From Streptococcus cristatus (GTDB taxonomy: Bacteria > Bacillota > Bacilli > Lactobacillales > Streptococcaceae): a stretch of DNA of 64,000 nucleotides. Made by a program: the position numbers and the translations under genes. How positions within the stretch are numbered: the stretch's first letter is position 1; the number at the start of each line of letters is the position of its first letter. The stretch lies in the NCBI RefSeq assembly GCF_003943515.1, contig NZ_RJPT01000010.1, forward strand, positions 1 through 64,000, read 5' to 3'. Below the pieces are notes generated by a model. The model was given only the letters and a program-made list of their open reading frames with translations, was not told where the DNA came from and did not search any database. Below are positions 1 to 9,247 of this stretch, one piece after another.

Positions 1-63
1 CCCTGCACATTGGTTCGTCTTGTTCAGTTTTCAAAGGTCTTTATCGCTCTCTCAAGCGACAAC
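1..63 (-). other. rRNA operon leader (5' part of the rrn transcript)
   Basis: On the minus strand this reads as the conserved Streptococcus rRNA leader (GAAAACTGAACAAGACGAAC then CAATGTGCAGGG), which in this genus precedes 16S rRNA. The 16S gene itself should begin beyond the left edge and is not in the window. The strong promoter at 70-98 points into it. Identification rests on recall of the leader sequence and on that promoter. Confidence 0.75.
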
Positions 64-69
64 TATATC

Positions 70-98
70 AGTATATCACCTATCCACTCCCTTGTCAA
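70..98 (-). promoter_or_regulatory. Strong sigma-A promoter of the rRNA operon
   Basis: On the minus strand TTGACA (93-98) and TATACT (70-75) are separated by exactly 17 bases, and a T/A-rich stretch lies upstream of the -35 like an UP element. The predicted start is near 63 and transcription runs off the left edge into the rRNA leader. From 99 to 366 no gene is visible; the only clear element there is the hairpin at 179-214. Confidence 0.85.
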
Positions 99-178
99 CA
101 CTTTTTTTGAATTTTTTTATCTTTTTTTACAAATTTATTTCCTGCCATCTACAAAATCACTGATAAATCAATAACTAA

Positions 179-214
179 AAGGGAAAGGTAACATCTCCCT
201 CTTACCTCTCCCTT
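179..214 (-). terminator. Rho-independent terminator after the GCS-like gene
   Basis: A 13-bp stem (179-191 with 202-214) contains one pair that is a G-U wobble in the minus-strand transcript and has a 10-base loop. On the minus strand it is followed by a moderately T-rich TTTTAGTTATT. It lies 153 bases past the stop of the GCS-like gene and before the rRNA promoter, so it would separate the two units. Confidence 0.65.
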
Positions 215-366
215 ATTCTCTATAGCACCGTGCTGCTAAAGTCGCTTAATACTCTAGCTACAATTAAATTCATTCAAATATACTCAAACTAGTATAATAC
301 ACAGTCCAATCAATCACATAAAGAAATTTACTTCAGCTTTCTATTAGAGGTTAAAAAGAAATTACT

Positions 367-1638
367 TTATCTCTCATTCATAAGCGGTAACAAGTAGCAC
401 TCTTCCCCTTCTTTTCGTTTCTCCAGACCTTTAACAGCTAATTGAAGGAGATCAGCTGCAAATGATTGAATAGAGTCTTGATCCGCTTGTGTTAACTCGA
501 TTTGCGAATACTTTCTGCGCAGCCTTTTATAGTTACGCCCCTCTAATTTGAAGAAATCACAATCTTTAAGATAAGCGGTCACTTCCTCAAGATTAGCCAA
601 CAATCCCAAATGAAAAGCTGCTGGTGCAAAGGTCCTATCGAGAGGCTGAGCACAAGTGCTCCTAAATTCGATCGTTCCCCGCGTTGTCAAATCTTGGTAC
701 TGATAGCTTCTGTGATTACAAAAATCATCTGCATGGGGGATTACTAGACTTTCCTTGCCACTTAAATTGTATCCCTTGATTTGCTCCTGCTTTAGATACT
801 CCCCAGCTACGATAGGAGGAAAATAATAGGTGTCACCCTCTCGCTCAACATTGAAAATGGCTGTATGATTTAAATAATTGAAAAAATCTGCCTCATCTTT
901 GAAATCACGGGGATTAACACCGACATTTTCTACTAACAAGCCATGCATGGACTCTTCCCAGAAGCGGTCTCTCGAGATTCTAGTGTTAAAATCTTCTGTA
1001 AGTAATTCTGAATTGGCAAAAAGAGAAGCTTTGGCAGCCTCGATTTGATTAAAGGCGTTAATTACCTGTATGAAATTTGCCCGTGAAACATCTAACTGTA
1101 CCTGGCTCCCACAGATAAAGCTACCATAATCAGGATGGCGATGGAAAAAATCTCCTCCAATTTTCTCACTCAAAGCCAGATATTGCATCAACATTTGATA
1201 GCGAGGATATTTCACGGGCCGATTATCATTCTCCTTCCAGAATGGATGTAAACCATGTCCCTGAAGTTCATGATGATTTTTGCGCAAAATCTTTTGAATG
1301 GTATCTAGGTAATGATTAAAGCGTCTTTCGACTTCCTGAATTGTTTTCGCTTTTTCAAATGCGAACTCTAAAATATTGTAAGACACTTCAAAAAGTATCC
1401 GATCTTCACTATCTGAAGCTTTTAATTGGATAGGATTGCCCTCTGAATCCCTTCTTTCTACGATAAAGCCATAGTCTGAATCTAGCCTTACTAACAGCTC
1501 CTTTGTTACACGAGTATCTGTCGCACCTCCCTGAAGATTCACAATCGGAAATTCTAACTCAATCCCAATATATAAATCTGGATTTTCTTTTATATTGGCT
1601 AAATAACGCTCTTTCAAAATAGCAATCGAATCTTGCAT
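367..1638 (-). CDS. Glutamate-cysteine ligase-like protein (GCS family)
   Basis: A 423-aa cytosolic protein of the glutamate-cysteine ligase superfamily; members ligate glutamate to an amine with ATP, often as the first step of glutathione or gamma-glutamyl compound synthesis. Visible family features are the early acidic strand YIGIELEFP, which supplies metal and ATP ligands, a central block with QVQLDVSRANF, and an Arg/Thr-rich segment FRSTCAQPLDRTFAP near the C-terminus. The start at 1638 is chosen because AAGGAG lies 5 bases upstream; an in-frame start 13 codons earlier has no such site. The gene is alone between the r-protein terminator and the rRNA promoter. The true substrate cannot be told from sequence; a specialised amino-acid ligase is an alternative. 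Confidence 0.72.
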   Translation of the reverse strand: MQDSIAILKERYLANIKENPDLYIGIELEFPIVNLQGGATDTRVTKELLVRLDSDYGFIVERRDSEGNPIQLKASDSEDRILFEVSYNILEFAFEKAKTIQEVERRFNHYLDTIQKILRKNHHELQGHGLHPFWKENDNRPVKYPRYQMLMQYLALSEKIGGDFFHRHPDYGSFICGSQVQLDVSRANFIQVINAFNQIEAAKASLFANSELLTEDFNTRISRDRFWEESMHGLLVENVGVNPRDFKDEADFFNYLNHTAIFNVEREGDTYYFPPIVAGEYLKQEQIKGYNLSGKESLVIPHADDFCNHRSYQYQDLTTRGTIEFRSTCAQPLDRTFAPAAFHLGLLANLEEVTAYLKDCDFFKLEGRNYKRLRRKYSQIELTQADQDSIQSFAADLLQLAVKGLEKRKEGEECYLLPLMNER

Positions 1639-1681
1639 TTTTTCTCCTTCCCTCACTAAATCCTTTTCTTTTTCCACTTAA

Positions 1682-1741
1682 AACTCAAAAACGCCTGCTT
1701 ACGAAATTGTTTTTCACTAAAAGCAATTTCGTAAACAAGCG
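1682..1741 (-). terminator. Terminator of the ribosomal protein operon
   Basis: An 18-bp stem (1692-1709 with 1724-1741) is fully paired in the minus-strand RNA if two G-U wobbles are allowed, with a 14-base loop. It is followed on the minus strand by TTTTTGAGTTTT. It lies downstream of rplQ and should end the long r-protein transcript. Confidence 0.85.
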
Positions 1742-1842
1742 TCTACCCTTTCATCATGATGATGAGTGTTCCCGCTAGGAAAATTCCTAGCGGTAGACCA
1801 GAGCTAGACTAAGAGTATAAGAACTCCATCATCATAACACTC
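1741..1842 (-). repeat. Nested inverted repeats in the rplQ trailer
   Basis: Between rplQ and the terminator there are three inverted-repeat pairs. CCGCTAGGAA (1772-1781) pairs with TTCCTAGCGG (1784-1793). GTCTACC (1741-1747) pairs with GGTAGAC (1792-1798). GAGTGTT (1764-1770) pairs with AACACTC (1836-1842). The second pair uses bases at the end of the terminator stem and of the short hairpin, so alternative folds are possible. No RNA family was recognised. Confidence 0.5.
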
Positions 1843-1859
1843 AACAAAATTGATAAAAA

Positions 1860-2246
1860 TTATACTAATTCAATAATTGCCATTGGCGCAGCATCCCCAC
1901 GGCGTGGTTCAGTCTTAAGAATACGAGTGTATCCACCATTGCGCTCAGCATAGCGAGGTGCCAATTCAGAGAATAATTTTTGAAGAGCTGTAGTTGTAGT
2001 GTATTTGTTAGTCTCTTCATTGTAGTTTTCTGATGCAATTTCGTTACGTACAAAAGCTGCTGCTTGACGACGAGCATGCAAGTCACCACGTTTACCAAGA
2101 GTAATCATTTTTTCAACTGTTTTACGGATTTCTTTAGCACGAGCTTCAGTTGTTACGATTGATTCATTGATAATCAAGTCAGTAGTCAAATCGCGAAGCA
2201 TTGCTTTACGTTGTGAGCTAGTGCGTCCTAGTTTACGGTAAGCCAT
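1860..2246 (-). CDS. rplQ: 50S ribosomal protein L17
   Basis: A 128-aa L17, a 50S protein near the polypeptide exit tunnel. The N-terminus [20 protein letters not shown] and the C-terminal [12 protein letters not shown] match the family, and the length is usual. It is the last gene of the operon, 11 bases after rpoA, with a good AGGAGG upstream of the start. Downstream come the structured trailer and terminator. Confidence 0.98.
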   Translation of the reverse strand: MAYRKLGRTSSQRKAMLRDLTTDLIINESIVTTEARAKEIRKTVEKMITLGKRGDLHARRQAAAFVRNEIASENYNEETNKYTTTTALQKLFSELAPRYAERNGGYTRILKTEPRRGDAAPMAIIELV

Positions 2247-2257
2247 GTATTCCTCCT

Positions 2258-3196
2258 TTATTTATCATTTCTTAACCCAAGACCAAGGTCAGCAAGTTTA
2301 ACTTTAACTTCTTCAAGACTCTTGCGGCCCAAGTTACGAACTTTCATCATTTCAGGCTCAGATTTTTCTGTCAAATCAAAGACAGTATTAATTCCTGCAC
2401 GTTTCAGACAGTTGTATGAACGAACTGATAGATCCAATTCTTCAATTGTACGTTCCAAAATGCGATCATCTGAAGATTTCTCTGCTTCCTTCATCACATC
2501 AGTTGAAATAGCAACTTCTGTTAAATCTGTAAAGAGGTTCAGATGCTCTGTCAGGATACGAGCTGATAGTCCCAAAGCGTCTTCGGGAATAATTGTTCCA
2601 TTCGTTAAAATTTCAAGGGTAAGTTTATCAAAACCATCGTTGCTACCAACACGAGCTGGCTCAACCTGGTAATTTACTTTTGTCACAGGCGTATAGATAG
2701 AATCTACCGCAAGTGTGCCTACTGGTGCATCATCTTTTTTATTTTCGTCAGCTGGCACATATCCACGACCGCTATTCACAGCCATTTTCGCTTTAAAGCG
2801 AGCACCTTCACTGATTGTAAAGAGATAATGATCAGGGTTTACAATTTCGATATCACTGTCTGTCAAAATATCTCCAGCAGTTACTTCTGCAGGACCTTCA
2901 ACATCCAATTCAATCATCTTTTCGTCTTGGACGTAAGATTTTACAGCAATCCCCTTGATGTTCAGAATAATCTGCATCACATCTTCACGGACCCCAGAAA
3001 TCGTATCAAATTCGTGCAATACTCCATCAATGTTGATAGAAGTCACTGCTGCACCTGGAAGTGAGGCGAGAAGTACACGACGAAGCGAATTTCCAAGTGT
3101 TGTACCGTAACCGCGTTCTAGCGGCTCAACTACAAACTTGCCATAATTTTTATTTTCATCAATTTTTGTTATATTTGGTTTTTCAAACTCAATCAT
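2258..3196 (-). CDS. rpoA: RNA polymerase alpha subunit
   Basis: The 312-aa alpha subunit nucleates RNA polymerase assembly. The N-terminal dimerisation domain (about residues 1-230) shows [21 protein letters not shown] linker leads to the C-terminal helix-hairpin domain with [18 protein letters not shown], which contacts UP elements and activators. The order S13-S11-alpha-L17 is the standard alpha operon. Length is normal for firmicutes. Confidence 0.98.
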   Translation of the reverse strand: MIEFEKPNITKIDENKNYGKFVVEPLERGYGTTLGNSLRRVLLASLPGAAVTSINIDGVLHEFDTISGVREDVMQIILNIKGIAVKSYVQDEKMIELDVEGPAEVTAGDILTDSDIEIVNPDHYLFTISEGARFKAKMAVNSGRGYVPADENKKDDAPVGTLAVDSIYTPVTKVNYQVEPARVGSNDGFDKLTLEILTNGTIIPEDALGLSARILTEHLNLFTDLTEVAISTDVMKEAEKSSDDRILERTIEELDLSVRSYNCLKRAGINTVFDLTEKSEPEMMKVRNLGRKSLEEVKVKLADLGLGLRNDK

Positions 3197-3241
3197 TTAG
3201 TTAACTCCCTCTTAAACGAAAAGCAGTGTAATTGTTTATGA

Positions 3242-3625
3242 TTATACACGGCGACGTTTTGGAGGACGAGCACCATTGTGTGGCACAGGAGTCACATCAC
3301 GAATAGCAGTTACTTCCAGACCAGCTGCAGCAAGTGCACGAATAGCTGACTCACGACCAGAACCTGGACCTTTAACTGTAACTTCAACTGATTTAAGACC
3401 GTGTTCTTGTGCAGACTTAGCAGCTGCTTCAGATGCCATTTGGGCAGCAAATGGTGTAGATTTACGAGAACCTTTGAAACCAAGAGCACCAGCAGATGAC
3501 CAAGCAATCGCATTACCATGCACATCAGTAATCATAACAATAGTGTTATTAAATGTAGCGTGAATATGTGCAATACCAGATTCGATATTTTTCTTCACAC
3601 GACGTTTACGTGTTGGTTTAGCCAA
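3242..3625 (-). CDS. rpsK: 30S ribosomal protein S11
   Basis: A 127-aa S11 of the 30S platform near the mRNA exit. The sequence contains [20 protein letters not shown] and ends in the basic [10 protein letters not shown] tail typical of the family. It follows rpsM after 17 bases and precedes rpoA in the usual order. Confidence 0.98.
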
Positions 3626-3642
3626 GACTTTTACCTCCTATA

Positions 3643-4008
3643 TTATTTTTTCTTACCTGCAATCGCAACGGCTTTACCTTTACGAGTACGAGCATTGTTT
3701 TTAGTGTTTTGTCCACGGACAGGAAGTCCACGACGGTGACGGATACCACGGTATGAACCGATTTCCATCAAACGTTTGATGTTAAGGTTTACTTCACGAC
3801 GAAGGTCACCTTCAACCTTGATTGCATCCACTTCGCGACGGATTGCGTCTTCTTGATCTGATGTCAAATCTTTGACACGGATATCTTCTGAGATTCCAGC
3901 CGCAGCCAAAATTTTCTTAGAAGTTGGAAGTCCGATACCGTACACGTAAGTAAGTGAAACAACTACACGTTTGTCATTTGGAATGTCAACTCCAGCAATA
4001 CGAGCCAT
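3643..4008 (-). CDS. rpsM: 30S ribosomal protein S13
   Basis: A 121-aa S13 of the 30S head, contacting 50S and P-site tRNA. The start [20 protein letters not shown] and the C-terminal [20 protein letters not shown] are family signatures. It lies 17 bases after rpmJ with a good ribosome binding site. Confidence 0.98.
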   Translation of the reverse strand: MARIAGVDIPNDKRVVVSLTYVYGIGLPTSKKILAAAGISEDIRVKDLTSDQEDAIRREVDAIKVEGDLRREVNLNIKRLMEIGSYRGIRHRRGLPVRGQNTKNNARTRKGKAVAIAGKKK

Positions 4009-4025
4009 GTTTTCTCCTTTCTATC

Positions 4026-4142
4026 TTATCCTTGACGTTGTTTGTGTTTTGGATTTGCTGGGCAAATTACCATAACACGGCCATTACGACGAATAACTTT
4101 ACAGTATTCGCAAATTGGTTTGACCGATGGTCTTACTTTCAT
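4026..4142 (-). CDS. rpmJ: 50S ribosomal protein L36
   Basis: A 38-codon gene between infA and rpsM. The translation begins [17 protein letters not shown] and carries C11, C14, C27 and H33, the zinc ligands of the zinc-containing L36 type. Length is exactly that of the family. It has an AGGGATAAGAA leader before ATG and lies 24 bases after infA. Confidence 0.97.
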
Positions 4143-4166
4143 TTCTTATCCCTCCAAGTTTTTCGA

Positions 4167-4385
4167 TTATTTAAAGCGGTAAGTGATCCGTCCACGTGTC
4201 AAATCATAAGGACTCATCTCGACAGTAACACGATCTCCCGCTAAAATACGAATATAGTTTTTACGAATTTTACCAGAAACTGTTGCTAAAATCTGATGTC
4301 CATTTTCAAGTTCAACCGTAAACATTGCGTTCGGCATCGTATCAACTACTTTGCCTTCGACTTCAATCACATCGTCTTTTGCCAC
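4167..4385 (-). CDS. infA: Translation initiation factor IF-1
   Basis: A 72-aa IF-1, an OB-fold protein that occupies the 30S A site during initiation. The start is a GTG at 4385 preceded by GGGAGG (4395-4400), giving [20 protein letters not shown] and the normal length. Longer in-frame readings upstream would add a tail not found in IF-1. The C-terminal RGRITYRFK is characteristic. It sits between adk and rpmJ; the 116-base gap to adk holds no recognised element. Confidence 0.97.
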   Translation of the reverse strand: MAKDDVIEVEGKVVDTMPNAMFTVELENGHQILATVSGKIRKNYIRILAGDRVTVEMSPYDLTRGRITYRFK

Positions 4386-4501
4386 GCAAAAGCACCTCCC
4401 TAAATTTCGATAGATTCCTCTGAGCACAGAGGTAACAATTATAAGTCAGACTAACTCATTGTATCACTACTTGTCAAATATTGCAAGTGGGAAAAACGCT
4501 T

Positions 4502-5140
4502 TTATTTTAAATTTGACAAGACTTTTTCGATATCTGAGAAGACTGCCTCAATCTCTTGATTGCCCTGAATGTCGTGAACGAGTCCTTGAGCACGGTAATG
4601 ATCAATAATTGGTTGGCCTTGAGCGATATTAACATCCAAACGACGTTTGACTGTTTCAGGTTTGTCGTCTTCACGTTGATAGTAATCTTCTTCTTTGTAA
4701 TCCACTGGTGGGTTGAAAACTTTGTGGAAGGTTTCCCCTGTTTCGCGGTGGATAATCCGTCCACTCAAACGTTCTAACAAACTATCTGGATTTACTTCGA
4801 TATTGATTACGCCTTCAAGCTGAATACCAAGTTCCGCAAGGATTTGATCCAAAGCATGAGCTTGATCGATTGTCCGTGGATAACCGTCCAACAAGAAACC
4901 AGTTTCTTTAATATCATCTTGTGCCAAGCGCTCTTTCACGATTCCGTTTGTCACTTCATCTGGCACCAACTCGCCTTTAGAAATGTAGGATTTCGCTAAA
5001 ACACCCATTTCTGTTTCATTGGCCATAGCAGCACGGAACATATCCCCAGTTGAAATATGTGCCACGTGGAATTGTTCCACAATTTTGGCTGCTTGTGTTC
5101 CCTTGCCTGCGCCTGGCAAGCCCATAATCAAAAGATTCAT
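4502..5140 (-). CDS. adk: Adenylate kinase
   Basis: A 212-aa cytosolic kinase converting ATP + AMP to 2 ADP. P-loop [10 protein letters not shown] begins at residue 7. The LID region ([18 protein letters not shown]) lacks the four cysteines of zinc-type Gram-positive enzymes, so this is a zinc-free LID. It follows secY after about 95 bases that include a hairpin at 5213-5231. No map gene lies between adk and infA, as usual in streptococci. Confidence 0.97.
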   Translation of the reverse strand: MNLLIMGLPGAGKGTQAAKIVEQFHVAHISTGDMFRAAMANETEMGVLAKSYISKGELVPDEVTNGIVKERLAQDDIKETGFLLDGYPRTIDQAHALDQILAELGIQLEGVINIEVNPDSLLERLSGRIIHRETGETFHKVFNPPVDYKEEDYYQREDDKPETVKRRLDVNIAQGQPIIDHYRAQGLVHDIQGNQEIEAVFSDIEKVLSNLK

Positions 5141-5212
5141 GTTTTGTCTCCTTTTTTGTTTTTAAAGCAATCTATTAAAACACTTAATAAACTTTTTTAA
5201 AAACAAAATAGA

Positions 5213-5231
5213 AGGTTGACTAAGTCAACCT
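5213..5231 (-). terminator. Hairpin just after secY, possible attenuator
   Basis: AGGTTGAC (5213-5220) and GTCAACCT (5224-5231) form a perfect 8-bp stem with a 3-base loop, 4 bases past the secY stop. On the minus strand it is followed by TTCTATTTTGTTTTT, so partial termination before adk is plausible. It could instead be a processing or stability hairpin. Confidence 0.5.
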
Positions 5232-5235
5232 ATTT

Positions 5236-6546
5236 CTATTCTGTTGTAGTATCCATAAATCCGACATACTTACGCTTCAGAAGATAACCTTCCAACTGTT
5301 TCATTCCTTCAATACCTGTTGAAATGATGATAAGAAGACTAGTTCCTCCAAGAGCAACTGCATCAGTCAGACCGAAAAGATCTTTGGCTAGGATCGGAAT
5401 GATTGTAATAATCCCTAAGAATAGCGATCCAACTGTCGCCAAACGGCGAAGCAATTTAGACATATATTCTTCCGTTCCCTTACCTGGACGAACACCTGGG
5501 ATGTAGGCTCCACTCTTTTGTAAATTCTCTGCTGTCTTTTCAGGATTAATTTGTACAAATGTATAAAAGAAAGTAAAGAGAATAATCAAGAGAGCATAGG
5601 TAAACATACCACTGATGGTTGTAGTCGCCAGAAGCGCCTGCGCCGTCCGAACCCATGATGCGTTATAGCCCATAGCACTTACAAATTGGAAGATAGCTGC
5701 TGGAGCAGCTGTAATCGAACTTGCAAAGATAACTGGGATAACACCAGCAGGATTCACTTTTAACGGTAGGTAGGAACTTGAAGGGGCACCTTGAGCAATC
5801 TTCGTATATTGAATTGGAATTTTGTACTCAGCTTGTTGCACAAAGGTTGTGAAATAAATAATCACTAAAACAGCAACAATTAAGATCCCAACGAAAATCA
5901 AAGACGAATTGAGTCGATCGCTCGGGATATTAACAAAGTAATCTTCATAGATTCCTTTGATCATACCAGGAATACCAGATACAATCCCTGCAAAGATAAT
6001 CATGGATACACCATTACCATAACCCTTATCTGTGATTTGCTCTCCTAACCAAGTCACAATAACTGAACCTGTCGTGAGGAGGGCACCAATCAAAAGATAG
6101 GTTTGCCAATTTGGATTCGCTACTAGTTTGGTTCTTGACAAAGTCGCAAACCCAGCTGTAATCCCGATGGATTGGACAAAAGCCAATACCAGGGAAATAT
6201 AGCGAGTTGCTTGATTAAGCTTTCTCCGTCCGACTTCCCCTTGCTTGCCCCACTCTACAAATTTTGGAAGCAAATCCATTTGCAAGAGCTGAACCACGAT
6301 CGAAGCCGTGATATAGGGACTAACCCCAAGAGCAAAAACAGAGAAGTTACGCATGGCATTCCCAGAAACCAAACTAAGCATGTTTAAGAAAGGTAAATCA
6401 CTTAAACTATTCAATGCTTTCGCATTAATTCCTGGAACGGTTATAGTTGTACCAATACGGAAAACTAAGATGATGAACAGTGTAAACAAAATCTTAGACC
6501 GTACTTGTTTTATTTTAAGTGCGTCTTTTAATAGCTTGAAAAACAT
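5236..6546 (-). CDS. secY: Preprotein translocase subunit SecY
   Basis: The 436-aa membrane channel of the Sec translocon with about ten transmembrane helices, beginning with the helix around ILFTLFIILVFRIGTTITVPG. Conserved features include GVSPYITASIVVQLLQMD and the cytoplasmic loop region INPEKTAENLQKSGAYIPGV. It lies in its standard place after rplO (12-base gap) and is translated with the spc operon. Confidence 0.98.
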   Translation of the reverse strand: MFFKLLKDALKIKQVRSKILFTLFIILVFRIGTTITVPGINAKALNSLSDLPFLNMLSLVSGNAMRNFSVFALGVSPYITASIVVQLLQMDLLPKFVEWGKQGEVGRRKLNQATRYISLVLAFVQSIGITAGFATLSRTKLVANPNWQTYLLIGALLTTGSVIVTWLGEQITDKGYGNGVSMIIFAGIVSGIPGMIKGIYEDYFVNIPSDRLNSSLIFVGILIVAVLVIIYFTTFVQQAEYKIPIQYTKIAQGAPSSSYLPLKVNPAGVIPVIFASSITAAPAAIFQFVSAMGYNASWVRTAQALLATTTISGMFTYALLIILFTFFYTFVQINPEKTAENLQKSGAYIPGVRPGKGTEEYMSKLLRRLATVGSLFLGIITIIPILAKDLFGLTDAVALGGTSLLIIISTGIEGMKQLEGYLLKRKYVGFMDTTTE

Positions 6547-6558
6547 AGGTCACCTCTC

Positions 6559-6999
6559 TTAGATGACTTCGACTGAACCACCTTTAGCAGTGATAGCTTC
6601 TTCAGCTGATTTAGAGAACTTAGCTGCTTTAACAGTCAACTTCTTAGTCAATTCTCCATTACCAAGAATCTTAACACCAGATTTTTCAGCTTTTACAATA
6701 CCTGCTTCGATGAGAACCACTGGAGTTACTTCTGCACCATCTTCAAAGATATTTAATTGGTCAAGATTAACAATCGCGTATTCTTTACGGTTTACATTCA
6801 AGAAACCACGTTTTGGTACACGACGGAACAATGGAGTTTGTCCACCTTCAAAACCAAGACGAACACCGCCACCGCTACGTGCTTTTTGGCCTTTTTGACC
6901 GCGACCAGAAGTTTTACCGTTACCTGATGAAGTACCGCGACCAACACGGTTGCGAACTTTACGTGAACCTGCAGCAGGTTGTAATTCATGAAGTTTCAT
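6559..6999 (-). CDS. rplO: 50S ribosomal protein L15
   Basis: A 146-aa L15, a late-assembling 50S protein. The N-terminus [20 protein letters not shown] and the Gly/Arg-rich stretch [19 protein letters not shown] are diagnostic. The start at 6999 is preceded by GAGGAGAAAAA. An upstream extension of 37 codons is open but has no ribosome site and is not part of L15. Confidence 0.97.
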   Translation of the reverse strand: MKLHELQPAAGSRKVRNRVGRGTSSGNGKTSGRGQKGQKARSGGGVRLGFEGGQTPLFRRVPKRGFLNVNRKEYAIVNLDQLNIFEDGAEVTPVVLIEAGIVKAEKSGVKILGNGELTKKLTVKAAKFSKSAEEAITAKGGSVEVI

Positions 7000-7028
7000 T
7001 ATTTTTTCTCCTCTTTTGTAAAATGCTA

Positions 7029-7117
7029 GCGCTCGTACCAGAGAAAAGGTGTCTCTGATACAAACTCGCCTATACATATTTTTAGTTTTAGGGGCTGAGA
7101 AAATTCTCAAATCCCCT
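7029..7117 (-). repeat. Two hairpins in the rpmD-rplO spacer
   Basis: The 151-base spacer between rpmD and rplO holds GTACCAGAGA paired with TCTCTGATAC (about 7036-7062) and AGGGGCTGAGAA paired with TTCTCAAATCCCCT (7090-7117, imperfect). Neither is followed by a T-run on the minus strand, so they look like RNA stability or processing structures rather than terminators. Confidence 0.45.
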
Positions 7118-7150
7118 AATGTATCTTAATAAAAGTTTTTCAGCTAAGGC

Positions 7151-7333
7151 TTACTTAACTTCTTCAACAGTTACCAAGTGAGATACAGCAGTGATCATAC
7201 CGCGTACCGCTGGATTGTCTTCTTTGATAACTGAGCTGTTCAATTTGCCAAGTCCAAGTGCTACAACAGTTTTACGTTGTGACGGGATGCGTCCGATTGG
7301 AGACTTAGTCAAAGTAATTTTAATTTGAGCCAT
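7151..7333 (-). CDS. rpmD: 50S ribosomal protein L30
   Basis: A 60-aa L30. The start [20 protein letters not shown] at 7333 is preceded by AAGGGGAACTC and gives the usual length. It starts 13 bases after the rpsE stop. An 18-codon upstream extension overlapping rpsE is rejected. Confidence 0.97.
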   Translation of the reverse strand: MAQIKITLTKSPIGRIPSQRKTVVALGLGKLNSSVIKEDNPAVRGMITAVSHLVTVEEVK

Positions 7334-7346
7334 GAGTTCCCCTTTC

Positions 7347-7841
7347 TTAAGCCAAGTCAGAAACTGAAATACCACGAAGGGCAGCAACTTCTTCAGCGCG
7401 TTTCAATTGTTTCAAGCCTTCAACAGTTGCGCGAACGATGTTGATTGGAGTGTTTGAACCAAGTGACTTAGATGTAACATCTGCCACACCTGCCAATTCG
7501 ATGACGGCACGAACAGCACCACCAGCAGCAACTCCAGAACCTTCAACAGCTGGCTTAAGCAATACTTTCGCTCCACCAAATTCTGAAAGAACTTCGTGAG
7601 GAATAGTTGTACCAACCATTGGAACTTCGATCAAGTTTTTCTTCGCATCTTCAACTGCTTTACGGATAGCTTCTGGTACTTCTTGAGCTTTACCAGTACC
7701 GAAACCAACACGACCGTTGCGGTCACCAACTACTACAAGAGCTGCAAAACGAAGACGACGTCCACCTTTAACAACTTTAGTAACACGGTTGACTGCAACT
7801 AAGCGTTCTTCAAGTTCAACTGCATTGTCTTTAAATGCCAT
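7347..7841 (-). CDS. rpsE: 30S ribosomal protein S5
   Basis: A 164-aa S5, important for decoding fidelity and mRNA helicase action. The N-terminal RNA-binding fold contains [18 protein letters not shown], followed by the second domain with [18 protein letters not shown]. The length is normal for streptococci. It lies 18 bases after rplR. Confidence 0.98.
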   Translation of the reverse strand: MAFKDNAVELEERLVAVNRVTKVVKGGRRLRFAALVVVGDRNGRVGFGTGKAQEVPEAIRKAVEDAKKNLIEVPMVGTTIPHEVLSEFGGAKVLLKPAVEGSGVAAGGAVRAVIELAGVADVTSKSLGSNTPINIVRATVEGLKQLKRAEEVAALRGISVSDLA

Positions 7842-7859
7842 TTTCTAGTGTCCTCCCTA

Positions 7860-8216
7860 TTAGAATTTCAATCCGTTTTCACGAGCTGCATCAGCCAAAG
7901 CTTTTACACGTCCGTGATAGAGATATCCACCGCGGTCAAACACCACTTCAGAAATACCTTTAGCAACTGCACGTTCTGCAACGAGTTTACCTACAACAAC
8001 GGCTTGTTCAGTTTTAGTTCCTTTTGAAACTTCTTTGTCAAGAGTTGAAGCGCTTGCGAGCGTTACACCCGCTACGTCATCAATCACTTGAGCGTAGATG
8101 CCTGTATTAGAACGGAATACGTTCAAACGTGGGCGATCAGCAGTTCCAGAGAGTTTTCCGCGAACGCGACGGTGGCGTTTTTGGCGGATTTTATTTTTAT
8201 CTGGTTTCGTAATCAC
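7860..8216 (-). CDS. rplR: 50S ribosomal protein L18
   Basis: A 118-aa L18 that binds 5S rRNA. The GTG at 8216 is taken as the start because AGAGG lies 7 bases upstream; the GTG at 8225 overlaps that site and would add three residues. The sequence [20 protein letters not shown] and the end [20 protein letters not shown] are typical. Confidence 0.96.
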   Translation of the reverse strand: MITKPDKNKIRQKRHRRVRGKLSGTADRPRLNVFRSNTGIYAQVIDDVAGVTLASASTLDKEVSKGTKTEQAVVVGKLVAERAVAKGISEVVFDRGGYLYHGRVKALADAARENGLKF

Positions 8217-8301
8217 AATTTTCACCTCTTATTTTTATTGACGTGCCTTAGCACAAAATCGGAAAATAAATTGGCTGGCTGAAAAGATCAGCCAATCAAT
8301 A

Positions 8302-8838
8302 TTATTTACCAGTTTTACCTTCTTTGCGGCGAACGAATTCACCAACGTAACGGATACCTTTACCTTTATATGGTTCTGGTGCACGAAGGCTACGTACATA
8401 AGCAGCTGTTTGTCCAACTGCTTCTTTTGAAATTCCGCTAACAACGATTGTTGTTGGGTTTGGAAGTTCAAAAGTAATTCCTTCTGGAGCTTCAACTTCG
8501 TCTGGGTGAGATTTACCAACAGCCAAGACAAGTTTTGAGCCTTGAAGTTGTGCACGGTAACCAACCCCACGCATTTCAAGTTCTTTCTTGAATCCTTCTG
8601 ATACACCAACAACCATGTTGTTCAAAAGGGCACGAGTAGTTCCGTGGATTGTTTTCATTTCTTTTGAATCGTTTGGACGGTGAAGAGTTACTTCAGTTCC
8701 TTCCACACGGATTTCAATATCTTTTGAGAACTCACGAGTCAGTTCTCCTTTAGGTCCTTTTACAGTTACAACGTTGTCATTGTTAGTGATTTCAACACCA
8801 GCAGGCAACACGATAACTTTATTACCAATACGTGACAT
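8302..8838 (-). CDS. rplF: 50S ribosomal protein L6
   Basis: A 178-aa L6 near the GTPase-associated centre of 50S. N-terminal [17 protein letters not shown] and the signature [20 protein letters not shown] are present. It is separated from rpsH by an extra ORF and a hairpin-rich region, which is unusual next to the tight spacing of the rest of the operon. Confidence 0.98.
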   Translation of the reverse strand: MSRIGNKVIVLPAGVEITNNDNVVTVKGPKGELTREFSKDIEIRVEGTEVTLHRPNDSKEMKTIHGTTRALLNNMVVGVSEGFKKELEMRGVGYRAQLQGSKLVLAVGKSHPDEVEAPEGITFELPNPTTIVVSGISKEAVGQTAAYVRSLRAPEPYKGKGIRYVGEFVRRKEGKTGK

Positions 8839-8901
8839 GTTTATTTTCTCCTGTTAAATTGTCAGGCCGCAAGCGACCAGTTTTCACGGGGGGCATTCGG
8901 A

Positions 8902-9081
8902 TTAGAGCAAACCTAGTTTCTTTCGAAAAGCTTTGACAAATTCCTGATATTCTGTCAATACATCAATAGCCGCAGGACTATAACCAATTTCACATAAAAG
9001 AGATACAAGGTCATCTTTTGACAATTCAGCCAAAGCGTCTTCTGCAACAATAAGTTTTTCATTCAATTCAGTAGCTTTCAT
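8902..9081 (-). CDS. 59-aa hypothetical protein inside the spc operon
   Basis: A 59-codon ORF between rpsH and rplF with a good ribosome site (AGGAGAAAAAG before the ATG at 9081). It starts MKATELNEKLIVAEDALAEL and ends FRKKLGLL. It is predicted almost entirely helical, with an acidic first half and a basic end, and no membrane segment or cysteine motif. It is not part of the canonical spc operon. I do not recognise a family. It should be cotranscribed with r-proteins; a role in ribosome assembly or regulation is only a guess. Confidence 0.75.
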   Translation of the reverse strand: MKATELNEKLIVAEDALAELSKDDLVSLLCEIGYSPAAIDVLTEYQEFVKAFRKKLGLL

Positions 9082-9109
9082 CTTTTTCTCCTAAACTAAT
9101 TTACTCTCT

Positions 9110-9215
9110 ATTTAGCTGATCAGTAAATCAGCTAAATTGAACACGAGCTATGGTCTGTGTGAAAAAGACAAATCTTCCTAGAGTGTTAACACTCTTTGTC
9201 AGATTTCCTATTTTC
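9110..9215 (-). repeat. Hairpin cluster between rpsH and the 59-aa ORF
   Basis: ATTTAGCTGAT (9110-9120) pairs with ATCAGCTAAAT (9127-9137). Next to it AGAGTGTTAACACTCT (9180-9195) is a 16-base palindrome nested inside GACAAA/TTTGTC and TGTGAAAA/TTTTCACA pairs, giving a long interrupted stem over about 9157-9215. Neither has a T-run on the minus strand. They may be RNA processing or attenuation structures. Confidence 0.5.
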
Positions 9216-9247
9216 ACATTGCCCATGACGCTCTTTGTATCTTGATT

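Noticed and set aside
7000..7110. N-terminal extension of L15 by 37 residues.
   Set aside because: It has no ribosome site, contains hairpins of the spacer, and L15 proteins begin at MKLHEL.
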